Of a DNA stretch of 35,637 nt, positions 19,040 through 28,127 are shown in pieces (position 1 is the stretch's first letter; each line of letters starts with the position of its first letter). The stretch covers positions 1-35,637 of the forward strand of contig JAAYRS010000117.1 of the NCBI GenBank assembly GCA_012518645.1, in the 5' to 3' direction. The stretch comes from Bacillota bacterium. Its GTDB lineage: Bacteria; Bacillota; Limnochordia; Darwinibacteriales; Darwinibacteriaceae. The notes below the pieces were generated by a model. It did not search any database. It was not told the DNA's origin and saw only the letters and a program-made list of their open reading frames with translations. A program made the position numbers and the translations under genes.

Positions 19040-22000
19040 GCCAAAGCCCTAATTTGAAGAGCTTTAATAGTGGTTAGTCGGCGGTGCTCCTTTCTGGAAA
19101 TTTCCCCTTTAATCAACAGCAGGGGTTGGTTGAAAATTAGCGGGCCAAATTTGCGATAAATGTTTTCAAAAATAATGACATCGAACAAACCAAACTCATC
19201 CTCCAAAGTTAAAAAAACAACAGTTTTTCCACTGCGGGTTGGAGGCCGCTGAGCCCGAATAACGAGGCCTGCCGTACGCACTATCCCTTCTTTTTGCGCT
19301 TTTACTTCTTTGCTGGACAGAATTTGTTTTGAAAGGCGGGGCCGGTAGAATTCCATAATATGCTCTTTGGCGGCCAGACCTAGGGACGCATATTCCCGCA
19401 GCCAGCGTTCTAAGGGGGCGAAATCCGGGATGGAGTAATTTGCAGTGGGGTTTTCTAAACAGAGACTGCCTTGTTTTAAGCGGTAGGACTTGGGAAGATC
19501 CCAAAGCAGGGCCCGCCGGTTTAAGGAAAAACGATCGAAAGCCCCGGCCAAAATCAAGTTCTCAACAACATCTTTATTAACTGCTGTCCGCCGCACAAAA
19601 TCGTGTAAAGAATAAAAAGGTTGTTCTAGGCGGGCCTCTTGAATAGATTCTAAAAACGTGTCTTCCATGCCTTTAACCTGCCGAAGGCCAATCCGGATTG
19701 AATTTCCGGCCGCTTCGAATTCCGGGACGCTGTGATTAATGTCCGGGGAAAGGATTGTCAGTCCGCGGTTGCGGGCTTGGGCGCAAAGGGTGTTGGCCGG
19801 ATAAAAACCCAAAGGCTGTTGGTTAAGCAAAGCAGCGTAAAACTGAGCGGGATGGTGTTCTAATAAATAGGCGGTACGATAAGCAGTATCTGCGAAAGCG
19901 GCAGCGTGGGCTTGGCAAAATCCATAGCCCGCATAACCCGCGAGATAAGAGAAAATTGTTTCTGCAATTTTCTGCTTGACTCCGTTAGCCTCTGCTTTGG
20001 CGATAAATTCTTTCCCTATTGCTTCCATTTCGGTTTGAGAGCGAAAATTAGTCATTACTCTTCGTAAACGATCCGATTCCCCAGGGGTAAAACCCGCTAT
20101 TTCAGCGGCAATTTCAATTACTTGTTCTTGATACAAGACTACTCCATAGGTGGAGGCTAAAATTTTTTCCAATTTAGGATGGATATAAGTGGGTTTTTCC
20201 CGGCCGCGGCGGCGCGCAAGAAATGGTTCTACCATATTCCCTTGAATGGGTCCGGGGCGGATTAAGGCAATACTAGCCACAATATCTTCAAAATGATCCG
20301 CTTGAAGCCGGGTTTGGAGATGGCGTTGGGCAGGGCTTTCCAGCTGAAAAACCCCTACTGTCTCTCCTTTTTTTAAGCGTTCGAAAGTGGGGCCGTCATT
20401 TAATGGGATTTGGTTGTACTGCAGTTTGGGCCCGGTTTTTTGAGCTGCCTGGGAAACCGCAGCCAAAGTCCGGAGGGAAAGCACATCAATTTTGATCAAG
20501 CCCAAATCCTCAATAGTGTTCTTATCAAATTGGATGATGGGAGCCCCCTTAGCTCCAAACTGCAGCGGGGTTACTTCTGTTAAAGGGCGTCCGCTGATCA
20601 CCAGTCCTCCCAAGTGGGTGCCAATGTGGCGGGGCAGGCCATTAACGGCAGCGCAATAAGTTAAAAGCTTCTTGAATTTTGCCTGGTGCAGGGGATGTTT
20701 TTTTAATTCCGGCAAACGGTTTAGTAAATTCTCAATGCCGTCCGCGGGAACACTGGTTATATTTTTAGTTAACTCTCTCAGTTTTGCCGGGCTATAACCG
20801 AAGGCCCCGCCTAAATCTTTTAAAGCGGAGCGGGCGCGGTAAGTGTGGAACGTACAGACCGAAGCGGCATAATCCCTACCATAGCGGTTATAAACATAAT
20901 CAGCAATTTGATCGCGGCGGCGGGCATCGAAATCAATATCAATATCAGGTTTTTGGGCCCGTTCCGCGCTTAAAAATCGTTCGAAGAGTAAACCGCGGGC
21001 GAAAGCGTCTACGTTGGTAATTTCCAAACAATAAGCCACCACTGAATCCGCCGCGGATCCTCTTCCTGCGTAGTAAATCTTTCGTTTTTGGGCCTCTCGG
21101 ACCAAATCCCAAACTGCAAGAAAATAATCAGCCACATCGAGCCGGTTGATAATTTTCAATTCGTGTTCAATCCGCCGGCGCAGGGCTGGAGTAATTGAAG
21201 CGTATCGTTTTTCGGCGCCTTCCCAAGTGAGTTTGGCCAGGAACTGCCCGGCTTTTTGGGGCTCATGATCAGGGAAAAAACGGGGAAAAAGATTTTGCTC
21301 CAAATCCAGTACCGGAGTACAGCGTTTGGCAATCTCCAAAGTGTTTTGAATTGCCTCAGGAAAAGGGGCGAACCGTTTTTTCATTTCCTGCGGAGAGGCG
21401 AAATAATTTTCTCCGTTTAAGGGCCGCTCCGGATGAAGGTCAGTTAATTGAGTCCGGGTCCTTACGCATACTAACAGGTCGTGGAGGGGAAAATCTCCTT
21501 TTTTTAAATAGTGGACATTGTTAGTTGCCACGATGGGGATTTTTAGTTTTTGATGCAGGCGAAAAACCTGGGTAAGCAGGCGTTTGGTAAAAATGGAAAA
21601 ACTATTAATCATCTCTAAATAGACCTGTTCTTTTCCGAAAATATCCACCAAGCGCAGGGCTTCTCTCTCCGCCCTCTTATAATCCCTGTTTAAAATAGCT
21701 CTAGAGATGCCCGAACGACGGCAGCCGCTGAGAGCAATTAAATTGTGGGCATTGTTCCCCAAGGCTTCCCAGGAAACTGCGCAAGAACGGCCGGGGCCCA
21801 ATCTATATCCGGCAGTTAAAAGGCGGCAGAGGTTACTGTAACCTTTCTGGTTTTCCGCGAGCAAGGTAAGGTGGGTACCGTCTTCAGTGGTAATTTCAGC
21901 GCCTTGAATTGGCTTGATTCCTAAAGCCAGTGCTTTCTTCTGAAAATCTACTGCGGCGCTGACATTACCGTGATCTGTCAGGGCCAAGGCCGGCATTTCA

Positions 22001-22089
22001 AAGCGAGCCGCTTCTTGCAGGTAAGATTCCGGGGGAGAAGCCCCATCTAAGAAAGAATAAGGAGAATGGACATGTAAATGCACAAACAC
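19036..22089 (-). CDS. dnaE: DNA polymerase III alpha subunit, short DnaE/ImuC-type
   Basis: PHP domain HLHVHSPYSFLDGAS; active-site PDIDIDFDARRR and IKIDVLSLRTL; GTG start with GGAGG RBS. Confidence 0.93.
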   Translation of the reverse strand: MFVHLHVHSPYSFLDGASPPESYLQEAARFEMPALALTDHGNVSAAVDFQKKALALGIKPIQGAEITTEDGTHLTLLAENQKGYSNLCRLLTAGYRLGPGRSCAVSWEALGNNAHNLIALSGCRRSGISRAILNRDYKRAEREALRLVDIFGKEQVYLEMINSFSIFTKRLLTQVFRLHQKLKIPIVATNNVHYLKKGDFPLHDLLVCVRTRTQLTDLHPERPLNGENYFASPQEMKKRFAPFPEAIQNTLEIAKRCTPVLDLEQNLFPRFFPDHEPQKAGQFLAKLTWEGAEKRYASITPALRRRIEHELKIINRLDVADYFLAVWDLVREAQKRKIYYAGRGSAADSVVAYCLEITNVDAFARGLLFERFLSAERAQKPDIDIDFDARRRDQIADYVYNRYGRDYAASVCTFHTYRARSALKDLGGAFGYSPAKLRELTKNITSVPADGIENLLNRLPELKKHPLHQAKFKKLLTYCAAVNGLPRHIGTHLGGLVISGRPLTEVTPLQFGAKGAPIIQFDKNTIEDLGLIKIDVLSLRTLAAVSQAAQKTGPKLQYNQIPLNDGPTFERLKKGETVGVFQLESPAQRHLQTRLQADHFEDIVASIALIRPGPIQGNMVEPFLARRRGREKPTYIHPKLEKILASTYGVVLYQEQVIEIAAEIAGFTPGESDRLRRVMTNFRSQTEMEAIGKEFIAKAEANGVKQKIAETIFSYLAGYAGYGFCQAHAAAFADTAYRTAYLLEHHPAQFYAALLNQQPLGFYPANTLCAQARNRGLTILSPDINHSVPEFEAAGNSIRIGLRQVKGMEDTFLESIQEARLEQPFYSLHDFVRRTAVNKDVVENLILAGAFDRFSLNRRALLWDLPKSYRLKQGSLCLENPTANYSIPDFAPLERWLREYASLGLAAKEHIMEFYRPRLSKQILSSKEVKAQKEGIVRTAGLVIRAQRPPTRSGKTVVFLTLEDEFGLFDVIIFENIYRKFGPLIFNQPLLLIKGEISRKEHRRLTTIKALQIRALA

Positions 22090-22119
22090 TTAAACACCTC
22101 CGAAGACTTTTGTTATGCT

Positions 22120-22356
22120 CTAATCGGCCAGGCGGTACAAAATCCAATGTTCTTGGGCGGGTAAATAATGGAGTTCGCACCAGCAGCGGTTGGTGCTGAC
22201 TTCATAGACATGCAATTCCGGTTCTTCCAACCACCATTGACCCGATTCACGCCAATGATCCAGGATATACTTGATGTAATAGGGGCGCCGGAAATAAAAG
22301 CGGAAGGGGAAACCGTTTAATTTAATCAGTTGGATGGGCTGGTTAACGAGCCTCAT
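22120..22356 (-). CDS. DUF6504-like small protein
   Basis: 78 aa Trp/Tyr-rich protein whose ATG overlaps the upstream imuB-like stop; position between ImuB-like and DnaE genes. Confidence 0.65.
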   Translation of the reverse strand: MRLVNQPIQLIKLNGFPFRFYFRRPYYIKYILDHWRESGQWWLEEPELHVYEVSTNRCWCELHYLPAQEHWILYRLAD

Positions 22357-23453
22357 TTTGAAAAAGACTCCTCTTGCATTATTAAAAATCGATCTCTCCG
22401 GGAGAGTTTAACTCCAATTTGGGCCGGGAGCCCTGCCGCAAGCTGGGGAGCGGCCGGTTCTAAAAACATATTTAATTGAGTAGGCGGGGCCTTCTCGAGG
22501 GCGCCCGCAGCTAAGGTGATTTTGGCCAGCGATTTTTGGGGAAGGATGCTTTCAACCGCTCTTTTTAAAACACCCGCTTCATTAGTGGGCGTTTTAAATC
22601 GCCGCTGGGTTTTTAAAAAGGCTTGTTCAGCGGAAATGACTTCTAACTTTAAGACTCCGGCAATTTTATTTTGTTCCTGCAGGATGCGGGCAAGCTGATG
22701 GGCGCCTTGCTTTAAGTAAGGCTTCAGTTCCCGGGGCGTTAAAGGCCTTAAAAACCCCTTTAAAGCGGTACAGTCTAATTCCCAGCGCAAATCCCCGGCC
22801 GCTTGGGCTTGAAAGGGAATTAAATCTTGGCCCCGGCCTAATTGCTGCAGTACTTTTGCTCTTTGACCAAATTGGGCAGTCAGTTCCGTCAGAGATAATT
22901 CAGCTAATTCTCCGATTGTTTTCAAGCCGAGCTTCTCCAGTTGTTTTGATTCCGGCAGGGGCAGGCGCCTTAGGGGAATTTGTTTTAAAAAATCTTCAGT
23001 CCGCTGCTGAGGGACAAAACTCCCGCCGGGGCGGGGGTTGTGTGCTGCCAGTTTTGCCACCAATTTGCCGGTGCCCGCACCCCAAATGGCTCCCCAGTTT
23101 TCCTTTTCCAAGAATATCTCCAAGTCGGCAATAAATTGTTCCAGAATCCCCAGCCGCCTGAAGCGCAGATACCAGGAATGGGGATATTCCGGCTCCAGTT
23201 CTTCTGTGTACTGCTTTGAAAAATCATGCCATATCTGAGCGAAAGGCCAAAAATCATCTGGGGCGATCGGTTCGGTTAGAATTGGTTTTTCCAGCTGGCA
23301 GACAATATTAGGCTTGATTTGAACCCCATACTGCTTTAACTCCGGGGAAAAATCCCAAACATCCTCGTTGTATGTTAAAATGTAAAAAGAGCCTGGCCGG
23401 GAAGGGGTAAAATGGTGAATATAAAAGTGGCGCAAGCCACAGTAGGCGATCAA
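22353..23453 (-). CDS. Y-family polymerase-like protein, ImuB-type (predicted non-catalytic)
   Basis: 'LRRLPLPESKQLEKLGLKTIGELAELSLTELTAQFGQRAKVLQQLGRGQD' is Y-family HhH-like; acidic catalytic motifs not visible; TTG start after GGAG. Confidence 0.75.
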   Translation of the reverse strand: MIAYCGLRHFYIHHFTPSRPGSFYILTYNEDVWDFSPELKQYGVQIKPNIVCQLEKPILTEPIAPDDFWPFAQIWHDFSKQYTEELEPEYPHSWYLRFRRLGILEQFIADLEIFLEKENWGAIWGAGTGKLVAKLAAHNPRPGGSFVPQQRTEDFLKQIPLRRLPLPESKQLEKLGLKTIGELAELSLTELTAQFGQRAKVLQQLGRGQDLIPFQAQAAGDLRWELDCTALKGFLRPLTPRELKPYLKQGAHQLARILQEQNKIAGVLKLEVISAEQAFLKTQRRFKTPTNEAGVLKRAVESILPQKSLAKITLAAGALEKAPPTQLNMFLEPAAPQLAAGLPAQIGVKLSRRDRFLIMQEESFSK

Positions 23454-23470
23454 TTATTATTGCTCCTTTC

Positions 23471-23484
23471 AGAACAAAGGTTCG
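23471..23484. promoter_or_regulatory. LexA/SOS box 2 (AGAACAAAGGTTCG)
   Basis: GAAC-N4-GTTC Gram-positive SOS box core, just downstream of the imuB-like -10. Confidence 0.75.
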
Positions 23485-23489
23485 CATCA

Positions 23490-23518
23490 ATTATATACAG
23501 AACTACTGTTCTGGTCAA
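23490..23518 (-). promoter_or_regulatory. sigma-A promoter of the imuB-like operon
   Basis: Reverse strand TTGACC-N17-TATAAT. Confidence 0.8.
23498..23513. promoter_or_regulatory. LexA/SOS box 1 (CAGAACTACTGTTCTG)
   Basis: GAAC-N4-GTTC core within a 16-bp inverted repeat, lying in the -35/-10 spacer. Confidence 0.85.
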
Positions 23519-23539
23519 GGCGGGAAAGGATGTCAAAAT

Positions 23540-24304
23540 GTGGAAGTTACGTTTTTGGGGACAGGGACTTCTCATGGGGTACCGGTGATTGGATGCAGCT
23601 GTGCGGTCTGCACAAGTCTGAACCCTAAAAATAAGCGAACCCGCAGTTCTTTATGGCTAAAGACGAAAGAGGCCAGTATAGTCATTGATACTGCCCCCGA
23701 ATTTAGGCTGCAGGCCCTTGAGGCCGGCCTCAAGCATGTAGATGGAGTCTTATACACTCATTGCCATGCGGATCATGTCTTTGGCTTTGATGATTTACGG
23801 GCTTTTAGCCGCGGCGCTAAAAAAAGCATTCCCCTCTACGGAAACAAAACCACAATTTCAGAGCTGCGGGAAGTCTTTGCTTATGTTTTCAGGAAGACCC
23901 AAAAAGGGGGAGGGAAACCGCGGGTGGAAACCATTATTGTTGACAAGGATCTTTTTCAGGTTAAGGGCGCCCGGGTGCAGCCCATCCCCGTTATTCACGG
24001 CCGGCTTCCCATTTTGGGCTATCGTTTAGGACAGCTGGCTTATATAACTGATTGCAGTTATATCCCCCCGGCTTCTTTAGAACTCCTGCAGGGTCTGCAG
24101 GTTTTAGTTTTAGGAGTTGTCCGCTATGAAGCCCATCCTACACACCTAAATGTAGAACAAGCCCTCCGGCTTGTGGACAAACTTCGGCCCCGGCAAACTT
24201 ATTTTACCCACATCTCTCATCTGCTGGAACACGATAAATTGAATAAAACTCTCCCTTTCGGGGTAAAGTTGGCTTATGACGGCTTACAAATCCATTGTGC
24301 TTAA
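23540..24304 (+). CDS. MBL-fold metallo-hydrolase (PhnP-like)
   Basis: MEVTFLGTGTSHGVPVIGCSCAVCTS..., THCHADHVFGFDDLR metal-binding motif. Confidence 0.9.
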   Translation: MEVTFLGTGTSHGVPVIGCSCAVCTSLNPKNKRTRSSLWLKTKEASIVIDTAPEFRLQALEAGLKHVDGVLYTHCHADHVFGFDDLRAFSRGAKKSIPLYGNKTTISELREVFAYVFRKTQKGGGKPRVETIIVDKDLFQVKGARVQPIPVIHGRLPILGYRLGQLAYITDCSYIPPASLELLQGLQVLVLGVVRYEAHPTHLNVEQALRLVDKLRPRQTYFTHISHLLEHDKLNKTLPFGVKLAYDGLQIHCA

Positions 24305-24354
24305 AACGGGTCTTTTGCATATAGTGTAATGATCTTCATTTGTGGAGGGAAAAG

Positions 24355-24948
24355 ATGATTATACATAAGGAATATGCTCTGAAGCGATTTTGTGAGGCCC
24401 CTTTAGAACACAAGTTTAGTAAGTTTCTTTTGGAAAAACTGCTGCAAAACTCGGATTTGATGGAAAGATTAGTTTTTGTTGCTACCCGCGATTATTTTCC
24501 CAACACGATGCTGGTTGCCCAAGCGGGAGCCTCGGAAAAAGGCTTTGTGTTGGAATTGGGAACTCTTGAATCGGAACAGATTACTTTGGTGAACGGCCGT
24601 TTATTGAAAGAAAAAAAGACTAATAGGGAGGCCCGGATTGAAGATCCTTTAGAGGCTTGGCAAGTGTTGCAGGATTTCAGAGGAACTCTCCATGTCCAGC
24701 TTGTTTTTAAAGACGAAACCCCCGATTGGTACGAAGAGTTGATGTTACCCAGCGAAGCGGTATCCAAAAACGTTTTAGTGCCGGGTTTCGCGGCTTTTAT
24801 CCGGGAACAAATCGATTTAGTCCTTTGGGGTGTTATCTTAAAAGATCAAATTGAGCAAGCCTTAGAAACTAAGGATGAGACCTTATTTCGAAAATCTGCA
24901 AGATTGTATAAGCAGGTTTGCCAGTCTTGTTTTTGGAAGCTGTCCTAA
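24355..24948 (+). CDS. YpiB/UPF0302-like protein with C-terminal IDEAL-like segment
   Basis: N-terminal 'FLLEKLLQNSDLMERLVFVA', C-terminal 'LKDQIEQALETKDETLFRKSARLYKQ'; start at ATG 24355. Confidence 0.5.
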   Translation: MIIHKEYALKRFCEAPLEHKFSKFLLEKLLQNSDLMERLVFVATRDYFPNTMLVAQAGASEKGFVLELGTLESEQITLVNGRLLKEKKTNREARIEDPLEAWQVLQDFRGTLHVQLVFKDETPDWYEELMLPSEAVSKNVLVPGFAAFIREQIDLVLWGVILKDQIEQALETKDETLFRKSARLYKQVCQSCFWKLS

Positions 24949-24969
24949 AGAAAGATTTATTTTCCTTCC

Positions 24970-24998
24970 CCTGCCTGGCTTCCCAGGCAGGATTTTTT
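24970..24998 (+). terminator. rho-independent terminator
   Basis: CCTGCCTGG-CTTC-CCAGGCAGG followed by ATTTTTT. Confidence 0.9.
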
Positions 24999-25047
24999 AT
25001 CTTCAACGTGGAATCCTCATACAGCCCACCACTTGGAGGTAGTTACT

Positions 25048-25611
25048 TTGAAAGCAGTTGCCCCTCGAAAAAAGAGCCCGCTGCGGGAGTTGTTGGAAAC
25101 CATTGGTTCGTCTGTAATTATTGCTGCTTTGATCATGATTTTTGTTGCCCGGGCTTACACTGTAAATGGCGATTCTATGCTGCCAACTTTAAAACACGGG
25201 GAACGTTTGTTGGTGGACAAGATCTCTTACCGATTTATAGCGCCTGCGCGCGGTGAAATAAATGTTTTTAAAAATCCTTCTAATACTGGCGAACAATTTA
25301 TTAAACGGGTCATTGGCATCCCCGGGGATCAAGTAGCTATTAGGGAAGGCGTAGTCTATGTTAATGATCAGGCTATTGAAGAGGAATATATTTTGGTTCC
25401 GCCCCGGCTTGATTTCACCCCGCATCGGGTCCCCGAAAATTCCTATTTTGTTTTAGGTGATAATCGCAATAACAGTGAAGACAGCCGTTTCAGCAGAGTT
25501 GGCTTTGTACCGCGCAAGCTTGTTATCGGCCGTGCAATCTGGCGTTATTGGCCTTTGAGTAAATTTAACCTGGTTTTACGCCCGGCAGTGTTTAAGGAGG
25601 TTTCCTTTTAG
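25048..25611 (+). CDS. lepB: signal peptidase I
   Basis: GDSMLPTL, KRVIGIPGD, LGDNRNNSEDSR motifs; probable TTG start at 25048 after GGAGGT. Confidence 0.95.
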   Translation: MKAVAPRKKSPLRELLETIGSSVIIAALIMIFVARAYTVNGDSMLPTLKHGERLLVDKISYRFIAPARGEINVFKNPSNTGEQFIKRVIGIPGDQVAIREGVVYVNDQAIEEEYILVPPRLDFTPHRVPENSYFVLGDNRNNSEDSRFSRVGFVPRKLVIGRAIWRYWPLSKFNLVLRPAVFKEVSF

Positions 25612-26189
25612 CTCCGGTTGGGCCCCACGATCCCCGCGGAAATAATAGTCTTAAAAGCGTCTTCCACACTAATATCCACAGGAAGGCAGTCAGTGCTGGG
25701 AACCACTATGAAAACACCGGAAGTTGGGTTAGGCGTGGTGGGGATGAACACCGTTGTAGAACTGCTTTTAATGACGGTGTTGAATTCCGGGATATCCTCG
25801 TTAGTGACAAAACCCAAGGCATACATCCCTAACCGGGGGTATTGGACTAAAACCACCCGCTGAAACCTTTGGGCCTCATTTGAATCAGAAAAGGCTTTGA
25901 CAACCTGCCCCACTCCTTGGTAAATGTTATTCAAAATGGGGATTTTCAAAAAAATTCCTTCTGCCCAGTGAAAAACCTTGCGTCCAATTACATTGGTTGT
26001 AAAAATACCTGTGGCCAAAACTAAGAGTAGAGTAAGGACGGCGCCTGCGCCGGGGATATGGAAACCTACTAATCTGGCTATGACCTTTCCCAAGATGCCG
26101 TCGATAGTAACAAGGCCAAAAACAAGCACATAGACTGTTATGACTCCAGGCAACAGAATTAGTAAACCGTTGATGAAATATCTGCGCAA
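25608..26189 (-). CDS. DUF502 family membrane protein
   Basis: MRRYFINGLLILLPGVITVYVLVFGLVTIDGILG..., FIPTTPNPTSGVFIVVP motif. Confidence 0.92.
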   Translation of the reverse strand: MRRYFINGLLILLPGVITVYVLVFGLVTIDGILGKVIARLVGFHIPGAGAVLTLLLVLATGIFTTNVIGRKVFHWAEGIFLKIPILNNIYQGVGQVVKAFSDSNEAQRFQRVVLVQYPRLGMYALGFVTNEDIPEFNTVIKSSSTTVFIPTTPNPTSGVFIVVPSTDCLPVDISVEDAFKTIISAGIVGPNRS

Positions 26190-26278
26190 GCTTCATCACC
26201 CTTTCCATTAAGATTATAACAATCTTCCCCCGGCCTGTACACATCCGGAGGCTTAAATTGTTTGTCCCCAAAAAGCAG

Positions 26279-26311
26279 CCGGCCTTTCACGGTAAGGCCG
26301 GTTTTCCTTTT
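26279..26311 (+). other. hairpin with T-rich tail upstream of pepT
   Basis: CCGGCCTT-TCACGGT-AAGGCCGG followed by TTTTCCTTTT. Confidence 0.5.
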
Positions 26312-26396
26312 ATAAATTCTTCCGGCAGGAAAAAACGAAAGTAAAGGGAAATCATTTCTACAAATCAAACGTTAAATTGGCCTGGGAGGCGGAATA

Positions 26397-27638
26397 ATGA
26401 GAGCGTACGAACGATTATTGCGGTATTTGAAATTTGAGGCTCCGTCTGATGCCGGCAGCGAGACTTTTCCCAGCACTCCTCAACAACTTAATTTTGGGCG
26501 GTATTTAGTACAGGAAATGCGGGAATTGGGTATCCGGGATGCGGAATTAGATGAAAACGGCTACGTGTTCGGTACTATCGAATCCAACATAAAGAATTGG
26601 TCCGGGCCGGTGATTGGCTTTCTCGCTCACCTAGATACAGTCCAAGATGTACCATATCAAAATATTAAAGCTCAAATAATCGAAGATTATGACGGCGGCG
26701 ATCTTTGCCTTAATCCGTAGCAGAACATTATCCTTAGCCCTCGAGAATACGGCTCTTTGAAATCATATATCGGCCGCGATTTGATTGTCACCGACGGCAC
26801 AACCCTTCTGGGGGCGGATAATAGGGCGGGGATAGCGGAGATTATGACTATGGCCCAGGAGCTGCTAACTAATCCCGAAATAAAGCACGGCACCATCAAA
26901 ATCGGCTTCACCCCCGATGAAGAAATAGGGCGGGGGGCAGATCGCTTTAATCTGGAACGCTTTGGCGCCGATTTTGCTTATACAGTGGACGGGGGGGCTT
27001 TCGGTTCGGTAGATTACGAAACTTTCAATGCAGCTACTGCTAAAATCACAATCCAAGGCCGGAACATACACCCGGGAACAGCTAAAGGAAAAATGAAAAA
27101 CGCCGCTTTGATTGCCATGGAATTTAATGCTTTCTTACCCGTTTTGGAACGCCCGGAATACACTGAGGGATATCAAGGTTTTTACCACCTAATTGACTTA
27201 AAGGGGAGTGTAGAGCACGCTGAGTTAACTTACCTGCTGCGGGATCACTGCCGGGAAAAATTCGAGGCTAAAAAGGACACTTTGCAGCTGGCTGCGGAAC
27301 ATCTAAATTCTAAATATGGTTTGAGTACAGCTGTGGTAGAGATTGCTGACAGTTATGCCAATATGGCGGAACAAATCAAACCCCATTGGCATCTAATCGA
27401 AACGGCCTACGCCGCTGTGCGGGAGGTGGGGGGTAACCCCCAAAGCAATCCGGTGCGCGGCGGTACAGATGGCGCCCAATTGTCGTTTATGGGGCTTCCC
27501 TGCCCAAACTTGGGGACGGGAAGTCACAACCATCACAGTAAATTGGAATATGCCTGTGTCCAGGCTATGGATGACTGCGCCGCCCTCTTGGTTAGGATTG
27601 CCCAAAAATATGGGGAAGGTGAAATCAAGCGCAGGTAA
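26397..27638 (+). pseudogene. pepT: peptidase T (M20B) with one in-frame TAG (26718-26720)
   Basis: ...[54 protein letters not shown]...GGTDGAQLSFMGLPCPNLGTGSHNHHS; frame unchanged across the stop. Confidence 0.88.
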
Positions 27639-27651
27639 TTTGATTTGCTGT

Positions 27652-27957
27652 TCACCCTTTTTTATCGAGATGTAAACCCATCAATTTTCGAATTCGAATC
27701 AGGTGATCTGCTTCAGCATCAGAAGGGGTTTTTCTGATGGTTTCTCCTGTTGTATTGTGGATTAGGTGAACGACATTTCCCTTTAATTCTTTGTTGTATT
27801 GGAAACTGAGGCGGCTGCGGCCTGTGGAAGGTTTGCGGCTCACGCTGAGAACATCGTCGCTTTTCTTGACGGCCAGTTTCGGGACTTCGCCTGTAATTAT
27901 CTTCTCCAGCTGCTTTTTACCGGATGTGTGTATGGGGGGGATTCTCATTTTTTTCAC
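27652..27957 (-). CDS. FlaG-like protein
   Basis: 101 aa, 'RLSFQYNKELKGNVVHLIHNTTGETIRKTPSDAEAD' resembles the FlaG domain. Confidence 0.6.
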   Translation of the reverse strand: MKKMRIPPIHTSGKKQLEKIITGEVPKLAVKKSDDVLSVSRKPSTGRSRLSFQYNKELKGNVVHLIHNTTGETIRKTPSDAEADHLIRIRKLMGLHLDKKG

Positions 27958-27979
27958 TTCAACCTTGCTCTTACTTATA

Positions 27980-28007
27980 ATATCGGTAGAAAACTATTAT
28001 TTCTTTA
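27980..28007 (-). promoter_or_regulatory. SigD/sigma-28-like promoter for the FlaG-like gene
   Basis: Reverse strand TAAA-N16-ACCGATAT, 22 nt from the GTG start. Confidence 0.5.
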
Positions 28008-28033
28008 CCGCCGGCGGGGATTCTTCGGATCTT

Positions 28034-28062
28034 TTCACAAGCGGTCCAAAATAAGGTATAAT
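28034..28062 (+). promoter_or_regulatory. sigma-A promoter for DUF1538-PII operon
   Basis: TTCACA-N17-TATAAT. Confidence 0.65.
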
Positions 28063-28127
28063 GAAAAGGCAGAGCATTGTCCAGTTTATGATCTAAATAA
28101 TCTGCGCACCATCAAAGGAGGATCTCC

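Noticed and set aside
26718-26720. Calling pyrrolysine in pepT
   Set aside because: No pyl genes visible in the window and no reason for Pyl at this position; kept only as a hypothesis to test.
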